A stretch of 6,409 nt of DNA from an uncultured Eubacteriales bacterium. Lineage in GTDB: Bacteria; Bacillota; Clostridia; Oscillospirales; Acutalibacteraceae. A model generated the notes under the pieces. That model worked only from the letters and a program-made list of their open reading frames with translations, searched no databases and was not told where the DNA came from. Made by a program: the position numbers and the translations under genes. Location of the stretch: positions 1-6,409 of the forward strand of contig ONUD01000156.1 of assembly GCA_900320925.1 (NCBI GenBank). The letters run 5' to 3'. Every line of letters begins with the position of its first letter. Positions within the stretch are counted from its first letter, which is position 1. This document shows positions 1-5,101 of this stretch, in pieces.

Positions 1-956
1 GGCACAATACGTAAAAGAGGATTATATTCATCACTCAGATTTTTGCACATCATGGCATTGAGATATTTTTCTTTGTTGTTGGTTCGCATGAAATGATGAA
101 CTTCCTCCGTAATTTCTTCCAGTGTAAATTCCCCGTAGCGTGGTTCAATACCGGGATTGATGAAAAGGGCAAAGTTGCGGAGTGTCTTGCTGGGATAGAG
201 CTTGCGGAGATTGATGGGGACACTGACTTTGACAGGTTTTTCCACACGACAGCGGCTTTGTTTCTGACACTGCACGAAAGCGTATATCATGACGGATACC
301 ATCAGCTCCGTCACGGTGACATGATATTCTTTTGCCTTACGGTGCAGTGGTTCAAAGGGAATAATGCCTGTCACCACACTGGTTTGTTCATCGGGGAGGA
401 CAGTTCCCTTGAAGTGATAGCCTTTCAGTTCACTTCTGCTTTTGATGGTACGGAAGCGAGCATAGCGTTTGAACGCATCTTCCATTTCCTCCTCGGAAGG
501 TTGGCTGTTACAAAGAATGATGTCCTGCCACGGGGGGATCTCTGCCTGATATTTCAGTTGCAGATACCTTGCGGTAAGGGATTTCAGGAAAATCAAGCCT
601 CCCGTGCCGTCTGCCAAGGCATGGAACAGTTCGATGGCAATTCGTTTGTGGTAGTATGTGACCCTGTAAGGGGTATCTCCGATACGGGTGCAGGGACTTT
701 GCTGTTCGGGACAGACGGCAACAGGGCAGTCTGTTTCCTCGAAAAAGTACCAGAACAGTCCTCTTTTGAGTGTCAGATTCAAGTTGACGATTCTCTTTCG
801 TATATCGTCAAGAGCCTGCTGTAAAACAGGCACATCCACTTCCTCTGTCAGTGTCACTGACAGACGGAAGTTGCCCGACCAGCTTTTGGTACGCACCGCA
901 GGATAAATTTTGGCGGCATTGTCAAGACGGTACCAATTACTTTGTTTCAATCCCAT
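1..956 (-). CDS. Alcohol acetyltransferase / condensation-domain-like acyltransferase, C-terminus beyond window
   Basis: Reading the minus strand from position 956 gives 318 uninterrupted codons that continue past the left edge. The protein begins MGLKQSNWYRLDNAAKIYP, a typical N-terminus for bacterial members of the CoA-dependent acyltransferase superfamily (alcohol acetyltransferase and NRPS-condensation-like proteins). The superfamily HxxxD catalytic motif is present as FHALADGTGG, with His112 and Asp116 numbered from the ATG; the His is the expected general base. A later KVSVPINLRKLYP segment (near 240-252) also fits the family. Members are usually somewhat over 400 residues, so roughly the last quarter is missing, including the C-terminal DFGWG-like region. 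No signal peptide or membrane segment is seen, so it is probably cytosolic. The acyl donor and acceptor cannot be read from sequence. It overlaps the upstream hydrolase gene and is probably translated from the same mRNA. TTG at 950 is an alternative start. Family assignment is fairly sure; substrate is unknown. Confidence 0.8.
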   Translation of the reverse strand, partial: MGLKQSNWYRLDNAAKIYPAVRTKSWSGNFRLSVTLTEEVDVPVLQQALDDIRKRIVNLNLTLKRGLFWYFFEETDCPVAVCPEQQSPCTRIGDTPYRVTYYHKRIAIELFHALADGTGGLIFLKSLTARYLQLKYQAEIPPWQDIILCNSQPSEEEMEDAFKRYARFRTIKSRSELKGYHFKGTVLPDEQTSVVTGIIPFEPLHRKAKEYHVTVTELMVSVMIYAFVQCQKQSRCRVEKPVKVSVPINLRKLYPSKTLRNFALFINPGIEPRYGEFTLEEITEEVHHFMRTNNKEKYLNAMMCKNLSDEYNPLLRIV

Positions 957-1839
957 CACCTTCATATTGAGCCTGTATAAACTCCCGAATACTCTGAATG
1001 GCAATTTCTGCTTCCTTGATTCGCCAAAGCTGGAAGATATGGAACATATTGGGATATACCTCCAGCCTGACATCAACGCCCCCCTCTTGGAGAACATTGT
1101 TCATATGGATAGCATCGTCATACAGCACCTCTTTGTCACCCACTTGTATCAGAATCGGCGGAAAATCGGCATCATACTTCCCGAACACGGGAGAAATCAG
1201 CGGATTGAGCGGTGACTCATCGGCAATATAGGATTCAGCAAATTTTTCCAGTACCTTGTCGGACAGGAGAGGATCTGCCTTTCCCATTGTTTCATAGGAA
1301 TCAGAGGTAATGGTCAGATCTGCCCACGGAGAAATGGCAACACCGCAATGCGGCAGTGCGATTCCTTTTTGTTTGAGGTATTGCAGTACGGAAAACAATA
1401 AACCTCCCCCTGCGGAATCCCCGAGGATAATGATATTGTGCGGCTCATAGCCCTTGGACAGGACATATTCGTATGCTTTGGCACAATCCTCCACGGGGGC
1501 AGGAAAGTGATATTCAGGGGACAGCCTGTATTCAAAGGAAAATGCCTTTAATCCGCAGTGATTGGCAATGGGAGCAATCAAGGCTCTGGACGATACTAAA
1601 TCTCCCATGCCGTACCCTCCCCCATGGGTGTAGAAGATGAGCTTTTTACTGTCACACACTTCGGGAATGACCCATTCGGCAGTCATGGCAAAATCCTCTG
1701 CCGATTCACAGTGTACTTCTTTGGGGAATCCTCGCACCGCAAACAATTTGGTTTGTCCTGAACGCTGGTTTTCCAGCGGCATTCGATGGATAACGTGCTG
1801 TGCGGTTCGGATGGTTCTTTCCAGTACATAACTTTTCAT
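937..1839 (-). CDS. Alpha/beta hydrolase, HSL family (acetyl-esterase-like)
   Basis: This 300-residue protein is a hormone-sensitive-lipase-type carboxylesterase (alpha/beta hydrolase fold-3), which hydrolyses small acyl esters. The oxyanion-hole motif HGGG is at residues 72-75. The nucleophile elbow GDSAGG is at 140-145, with Ser142 as nucleophile. The acid residue lies in GDKEVLYDDA (235-243), as Asp235 or Glu238; aligning to the family DPLxD motif would favour Glu238. The catalytic His is His267 in NMFHIF. No signal peptide is visible, so it is probably cytosolic. The ATG at 1839 has AAGGAG six bases upstream, and that site touches the stop codon of the preceding flavoprotein gene (10-bp gap). 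The next gene, an acyltransferase, overlaps its 3' end, so an enzyme that could make an ester and one that could cleave one are co-translated. Length and all motifs are intact. Fold and catalytic type are secure; the natural substrate is not known. Confidence 0.9.
   Translation of the reverse strand: MKSYVLERTIRTAQHVIHRMPLENQRSGQTKLFAVRGFPKEVHCESAEDFAMTAEWVIPEVCDSKKLIFYTHGGGYGMGDLVSSRALIAPIANHCGLKAFSFEYRLSPEYHFPAPVEDCAKAYEYVLSKGYEPHNIIILGDSAGGGLLFSVLQYLKQKGIALPHCGVAISPWADLTITSDSYETMGKADPLLSDKVLEKFAESYIADESPLNPLISPVFGKYDADFPPILIQVGDKEVLYDDAIHMNNVLQEGGVDVRLEVYPNMFHIFQLWRIKEAEIAIQSIREFIQAQYEGDGIETK
957..963 (-). promoter_or_regulatory. Ribosome binding site that bears on the acyltransferase start
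   Basis: On the minus strand GAAGGTG sits directly against the ATG at 956, which leaves almost no spacer. Measured to the in-frame TTG at 950 the spacing is about 6 bases, which is normal. The true start may therefore be TTG at 950, giving a protein beginning MKQSNWYRLDN. The site lies inside the end of the hydrolase gene, which fits translational coupling. Confidence 0.45.
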
Positions 1840-1849
1840 GACATACTCC

Positions 1850-2713
1850 TTACTGTTTCAAAAAACGGATGATGGCAAGTCCTGCCTTGGCACCGTCCGC
1901 TACTGCCTTGGATACCTGCATGACGCCTCCCGTACAGTCACCTGCCGCAAAAATACAGGGGATATTCGTCTGCATACTGTCATTGACAACAATACGGTTT
2001 TTTTCGACCTCAACACCGACCTTTCTGGCAAGGTCTATACTGCCTGCCACCCCCAGTGCTACAAAAATCCCGCTGAACGGCTGTACACTGCCATCGGCAA
2101 AGGTAACGGATTCCACTTTGTCCTTTCCGTTGACAGACTGCAATTTTTTTGAAATGACTTTGACAGGAGCAGGCACTTCCGCTGTCAATTCAGCGCCGTC
2201 CGTGAGAATCGTGACACTTTTGGCAGTGTCTGCCAGTACCATGGCTTCATGCACGGCATAGGCTCCGCTTCCCAGTACGGCGACCTCCTTTCCACGGTAG
2301 AAAAAGGCATCGCATACCGCACAATAACTGACACCTCTGCCCTCTAATTCTTTCAGCCCTTTGATATTGGCAGATTGTCTGGAAGCCCCCATTGCCAACA
2401 GAAGAGCATCTGCCGTATAGGATTGTTTGTCCGTTCCCACAACAGGACGGAACTGCTCGTCCAGTGTCAGGGAAACCACTTGTTCCTCGATGAACGTCAC
2501 TCCCAGACGTTTTGCTCCCTCTATGCCCCGTCTGTGCAGCTCCGCACCCGTCACAGGCTCCGAAAATCCATAGAAATTTTCAATTTTTTCTGCCTTTTCC
2601 AACGCACTCGTTCCTTTGGCAAGCACCATCACTTCTGCGGTGCCGCTTCTTTGCAGATACAAGGCTGCCGATATGCCGGCAGGACCTGAACCGATAATGA
2701 TAACTTGTTTCAT
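1850..2713 (-). CDS. trxB: Thioredoxin-reductase-like FAD disulfide oxidoreductase lacking NADPH motifs
   Basis: A 287-residue class II pyridine nucleotide-disulfide oxidoreductase of the low-molecular-weight thioredoxin reductase type. The FAD dinucleotide motif GSGPAG is at residues 8-13, the redox-active pair CAVC at 131-134, and the second FAD motif AAGDC at 256-260. In the central domain the expected GGGxSAxEE is replaced by GSGAYAVHEA (148-157). The basic HRRxxxRA stretch that grips the NADPH phosphate is absent; the position reads ILTDGAELTAE. The protein is also shorter than typical NADPH enzymes of about 310 residues. Loss of these motifs is the known hallmark of ferredoxin-dependent flavin thioredoxin reductases of clostridia, so ferredoxin may be the reductant; a dithiol oxidase role is the alternative. 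The start is ATG at 2713, with AGGAG nine bases upstream. An in-frame TTG at 2764 was rejected because it falls in a stem-loop. It lies between cysK and the hydrolase gene. No thioredoxin gene is seen nearby. Confidence 0.85.
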   Translation of the reverse strand: MKQVIIIGSGPAGISAALYLQRSGTAEVMVLAKGTSALEKAEKIENFYGFSEPVTGAELHRRGIEGAKRLGVTFIEEQVVSLTLDEQFRPVVGTDKQSYTADALLLAMGASRQSANIKGLKELEGRGVSYCAVCDAFFYRGKEVAVLGSGAYAVHEAMVLADTAKSVTILTDGAELTAEVPAPVKVISKKLQSVNGKDKVESVTFADGSVQPFSGIFVALGVAGSIDLARKVGVEVEKNRIVVNDSMQTNIPCIFAAGDCTGGVMQVSKAVADGAKAGLAIIRFLKQ

Positions 2714-2763
2714 TTTGATACACTCCTGTTCTTTATCATGCCCTGCTTTTCCGATGATAAACA

Positions 2764-2785
2764 AAGCAGCCCCAAAAGGCTGCTT
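2764..2785 (-). terminator. Stem-loop after cysK (intrinsic terminator or attenuator)
   Basis: A perfect 8-bp inverted repeat, AAGCAGCC at 2764-2771 and GGCTGCTT at 2778-2785, has a 6-base loop and starts 3 bases after the cysK stop codon. Read on the minus strand, the hairpin is followed by TGTTTATC, a short interrupted T tract, so termination may be incomplete. The next gene begins 50 bases further on the same strand and no convincing promoter was found in between. A leaky terminator or mRNA-stabilising element that lowers downstream expression is likely. Confidence 0.7.
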
Positions 2786-2788
2786 CTT

Positions 2789-3715
2789 TCATGCAAACAA
2801 CGGTGTCGAAAAATACCGTTCCGCCGTATCAGGCAAGATGGTGACAACCGTTTTGCCTTTGCCAAGCTTTTGTGCCAGTCGGATGGCTGCGGCTACATTG
2901 GTGCCGCTGGAAATGCCGCACATGATCCCTTCCAGTTCTGCCAACTGCTTGGCAGTCCGGATAGCGTCCTCGTCTGTCACGATATGGATATGGTCATAAA
3001 TTTGTGTATTGAGAATGGACGGAATAATGCCGTCACCGATACCCATCTGGAGGTGTGTCCCGACCGTACCGCCTGCTAAAATGGCAGCGTGTTCGGGTTC
3101 GACTGCCCATATTTCAATATCAGGGTATTGTTTTTTCAGTGTTTCCCCGATACCTGTAATGGTGCCTCCCGTACCGATACCCGAACAAAAACCGTCTATT
3201 TTGCCGGCAGTCTGCTCCAGTATCTCCAGAGCCGTAAAATATTTGTGGGCATAGGTATTGTTTTCATTCTCAAACTGCTGCGGCACAAAGACGTTCGGAT
3301 CCTGTTGTGCCATATCCAGTGCGGTATCAAGGCACTTCCTGATACACTTCCCGATGTCACCGTCATCATGTATCAAAATCACTTTTGCTCCGTAATGTTC
3401 CACCAGCTTCCGACGCTCCTCGCTCACGGAATCCGGCATGATGATAATGGTGCGATAACCCCTGACAGCCCCCACCAGTGCCAGACCAATGCCCTGATTG
3501 CCGCTGGTAGGTTCGACAATGATGGTATCAGGCTTAATTTTGCCCTGTTTTTCCGCATTGACAATCATGTTGTAAGCGGTTCGTGTCTTGATGGAGCCTC
3601 CCACATTCAGCCCTTCAAACTTTACCAATATCTCGGCACTGTCAGGCTCTACCATACGATTCAGCCGTATCATAGGGGTATGTCCCATTGCTTCCAGAAT
3701 GTTATTGTATATCAT
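2789..3715 (-). CDS. cysK: Cysteine synthase family PLP enzyme (O-acetylserine sulfhydrylase-like)
   Basis: A complete 308-residue fold-type II PLP enzyme of the cysteine synthase / cystathionine beta-synthase family. It probably makes L-cysteine from an activated serine and sulfide in the cytosol. The Schiff-base lysine is Lys43 in GGSIKTR. The substrate loop TSGNQG is at 70-75, the phosphate-cradle GTGGT at 181-185, and the PLP-ring serine region GISSGTN at 268-273; the C-terminal PDTAERYFST is also typical. Two positions differ from textbook CysK: SIKTR instead of SVKDR, and TSGNQG instead of TSGNTG. The Thr-to-Gln change is at a residue that contacts the substrate carboxylate in CysK, so donor preference could differ. 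The start ATG is preceded by AGGAGG about 11 bases upstream. It is the first gene of the minus-strand set, behind a strong promoter, and is followed by a stem-loop. Family is certain; the precise donor (O-acetylserine, O-phosphoserine or other) is not. Confidence 0.9.
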   Translation of the reverse strand: MIYNNILEAMGHTPMIRLNRMVEPDSAEILVKFEGLNVGGSIKTRTAYNMIVNAEKQGKIKPDTIIVEPTSGNQGIGLALVGAVRGYRTIIIMPDSVSEERRKLVEHYGAKVILIHDDGDIGKCIRKCLDTALDMAQQDPNVFVPQQFENENNTYAHKYFTALEILEQTAGKIDGFCSGIGTGGTITGIGETLKKQYPDIEIWAVEPEHAAILAGGTVGTHLQMGIGDGIIPSILNTQIYDHIHIVTDEDAIRTAKQLAELEGIMCGISSGTNVAAAIRLAQKLGKGKTVVTILPDTAERYFSTPLFA

Positions 3716-3742
3716 GCTTTTCTTTCCCTCCTGTTCCCGTCC

Positions 3743-3772
3743 ATTATATCATATCCTGTCACAAGAAGTCAA
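3743..3772 (-). promoter_or_regulatory. Sigma-A promoter of cysK (extended -10)
   Basis: On the minus strand, TTGACT (3767-3772) is followed after 18 bases by TATAAT (3743-3748), which is preceded by TG one base upstream (TGATATAAT, an extended -10). The -10 matches consensus in all six positions and the -35 in five of six. The expected start is about 20 bases upstream of the cysK ATG, just upstream of the AGGAGG site, giving a short leader with no room for a riboswitch. Confidence 0.85.
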
Positions 3773-3775
3773 TTC

Positions 3776-3792
3776 TTCCGGGAATCCATTCC
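3776..3792. promoter_or_regulatory. Palindromes beside the cysK -35 box, candidate operator
   Basis: Two overlapping small palindromes lie immediately upstream of the cysK -35 hexamer: TTCC-G-GGAA (3776-3784) and GGAAT-CC-ATTCC (3781-3792). The position suits a regulator binding site. In Bacillus and relatives cysK is controlled by the Rrf2-family repressor CymR, but assigning this site to CymR or any other regulator is only a guess. Confidence 0.35.
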
Positions 3793-3847
3793 AGGACAAA
3801 CGTAAATGGAAATTGCCATGATGATTTGTAAGAGCCTGTTTAAAATC

Positions 3848-3876
3848 TTGAAAAAAGTTCCGGAAAAGAATATAAT
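3848..3876 (+). promoter_or_regulatory. Sigma-A promoter, plus strand
   Basis: TTGAAA (3848-3853) and a perfect TATAAT (3871-3876) are separated by the optimal 17 bases. Transcription would begin near 3883 and read through the short ORF at 3893 into the gene at 4042. The predicted start falls within the GAGGG that would serve the short ORF, so that ORF may be poorly translated from this promoter. Confidence 0.65.
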
Positions 3877-3892
3877 TAAAGAGGGAACGGCA

Positions 3893-4061
3893 ATGCATAA
3901 TGATCCAAGCGATATAAGCAGAGAAGAACTGGAAGGAGCTATAGTAAATAACCTTATATTAAGAGCTTGCTGTTTATGAACCAAATCAATGGCTTGATAC
4001 AGTCGTTTCATTTTTTTATTCTGCAAATAGGAGACATAACCATGAAACAAAAAAACATTGA
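3893..4061 (+). pseudogene. Short ORF that appears frameshifted, unknown function
   Basis: ATG at 3893 has GAGGG seven bases upstream and opens a 28-codon frame beginning MHNDPSDISREELEGAIV, which stops with TGA at 3977-3979. The +1 frame is open from 3963 to a stop at 4059-4061 and encodes a sensible-looking tail (VYEPNQWLDTVVSFFYSA). Removing one T from the CTTG near 3966-3968 would join the two into one protein of 56 residues, mostly amphipathic helix, whose stop overlaps the start of the next gene. This suggests a small gene broken by a one-base insertion or a sequencing error. A chance overlap of two short open frames is a real alternative, and no family was recognised. Confidence 0.3.
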
Positions 4062-4953
4062 AGTCTATCGTGACAACAGATATATTCTTGGGATAGTGAA
4101 AGGTCTTGCTTCTATCATAATCAGCGGAAATGAATATAAGCTGACCTGCCATCCGTATGAGCCGTGTTTGTATATAACCGATAAAAGAGGACGAACAACG
4201 GCGGTACATAACTCATTTGATCCGGTTGCTGTGTTCGAACGGTTTCAGGAAGGCAGAACGGTTACTTCTATCACCGGTTTTGAGTACACAGCAGAAGATT
4301 TTTGCCGAATGGTTGATTATGCAGCCAACATGACTGATATTCAGATTGATGAAGCTGAAAAGATTTTCGGAGACAGAACAAAACATCAAAAAGCAATGCC
4401 GGAAAATAAGAAAAAAGAAAAATTGTGGGAAGAAAACAACATTCGTGCCGAATCAGGTATGATTATCAAAAATGATCCCTTTTTCGATCTTATCCATCGT
4501 TATCCGGATAGCGTGATTGACTTTTGTCTTGTAATGAACGAGCATAGAGAAGCAACGGGCTACCATTCACATTGGGCTGCATTGACAGCTGCTTGTAATA
4601 GATTATTTGTTGATGATAACGAAACAATATGGCATTACAATGTCGGGAAAGCTGACGCAATGGAAATCAGCACGGAGGAGCTGTTTGCTTCTGAAGATAA
4701 AAGCGGTGACCTGAATTACCGCATGGCATTTCTTTCTCCGCCGCACACAAACAGCTATCAAGATGAGGATTTTGACAGAATGAATGCCGTACTTTTTCCC
4801 AATGGAACAAAAGATCTTGAGGTTTATAAGTGGACAACAGACTGGTCGGAGTATTTTGACGATGGTCATGAATGGTGGGGTACACTCTGCCTGACAGTTT
4901 ACGACAAGAGTCTTGACCGTTTTGTGGTGATAATGGCTTCGGCGACAGATTGA
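4042..4953 (+). CDS. Conserved-looking hypothetical protein, 303 residues
   Basis: The start is ATG at 4042, with AGGAG eight bases upstream; a longer in-frame TTG at 3967 has no comparable site. There is no signal peptide or membrane segment, so a soluble cytosolic protein is expected. The layout suggests two domains. Residues 1-110 are a mixed strand/helix region with a compact TGFEYTAEDFCRMVDYA helix near 79-94. A charged, Lys/Glu-rich linker follows at about 112-138. Residues 145-303 contain HYHSH-like aromatic and His-rich patches (GYHSHW at 173-178). They end in an acidic Trp-rich stretch, WSEYFDDGHEWWGTLCL (268-284), then a strand-rich tail (LDRFVVIMASATD). The C-terminal part resembles uncharacterised proteins of gut Clostridia as I remember them, but I cannot name a family and no enzymatic motif is evident. 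Its own promoter lies upstream at 3848. The more AT-rich composition and opposite strand suggest it was acquired separately from the cysK block. Confidence 0.8.
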   Translation: MKQKNIEVYRDNRYILGIVKGLASIIISGNEYKLTCHPYEPCLYITDKRGRTTAVHNSFDPVAVFERFQEGRTVTSITGFEYTAEDFCRMVDYAANMTDIQIDEAEKIFGDRTKHQKAMPENKKKEKLWEENNIRAESGMIIKNDPFFDLIHRYPDSVIDFCLVMNEHREATGYHSHWAALTAACNRLFVDDNETIWHYNVGKADAMEISTEELFASEDKSGDLNYRMAFLSPPHTNSYQDEDFDRMNAVLFPNGTKDLEVYKWTTDWSEYFDDGHEWWGTLCLTVYDKSLDRFVVIMASATD

Positions 4954-5031
4954 ATTTCAGGAGAAAGAATCGTAATTAAGAAGCCAAGACCCGGCTCGGT
5001 CATTAGAATAATTGATGGAGGAGGAAAACAG

Positions 5032-5056
5032 CCATCCTGTGCTTCTTGAAGGATGG
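5032..5056. terminator. Hairpin between convergent genes, candidate bidirectional terminator
   Basis: CCATCCT (5032-5038) and AGGATGG (5050-5056) form a perfect 7-bp stem with an 11-base loop between the ends of the convergent genes at 4953 and 5102. On the plus strand it is followed by GACAGGCTTTTG, and on the minus strand by CTGTTTTCC. Each side has a short T run but not a strong one. Its position favours a shared terminator. It also sits inside a larger set of nested inverted repeats. Confidence 0.5.
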
Positions 5057-5101
5057 GACAGGCTTTTGTAAATTAGACCTCCTTGGAAACCGGTGTCATT
5101 A

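Larger units (their letters stand above)
3716..4041. other. Divergent intergenic region between cysK and the 303-residue protein gene
   Basis: This 326-bp spacer between start codons holds the cysK promoter and ribosome binding site, the small palindromes against the cysK -35 box, a plus-strand promoter at 3848-3876, and a short, apparently frameshifted plus-strand ORF (3893-4061). An in-frame ATG at 3806 could extend that ORF upstream, with AGGA nine bases before it, but the promoter would then lie inside the gene. No tRNA or other RNA gene was recognised. Confidence 0.7.

Noticed and set aside
93..824. Long plus-strand open frame of 243 codons
   Set aside because: It is antisense to the acyltransferase gene, whose minus-strand frame is open throughout and carries the HxxxD motif and family-like N-terminus. 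The plus-strand product has no recognisable domain or good start signal.
1838..2152. Plus-strand open frame opposite the flavoprotein gene
   Set aside because: It is antisense to a gene with clear FAD and CxxC motifs; its translation looks like reverse-strand coding bias, not a protein.
2714..2764. 17-residue N-terminal extension of the flavoprotein from a TTG start
   Set aside because: The TTG lies inside the stem of the cysK terminator hairpin. The ATG at 2713 has a good AGGAG site and puts the FAD motif at the usual distance from the N-terminus.
3089..3805. Plus-strand open frame of 238 codons across cysK
   Set aside because: It is a shadow of cysK, which has all PLP-enzyme motifs on the minus strand. 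It also runs through the cysK promoter and has no ribosome binding site of its own.
3831..3850. AGAGCCTGTTTAAAATC resembling an insertion-sequence end
   Set aside because: No matching inverted partner, target duplication or transposase was found in the window.
3967..4041. 25-residue extension of the 303-residue protein from TTG 3967
   Set aside because: It has no adequate ribosome binding site, whereas ATG 4042 has AGGAG eight bases upstream.
4954..5049. Open frame continuing in phase after the stop at 4951-4953 (contains RPGSVIRIIDGGGKQPS)
   Set aside because: It is only about 31 codons and has no start, and I could not tie it to a family. It could be a remnant of a longer protein but is equally likely chance; the inverted repeats better explain the region.
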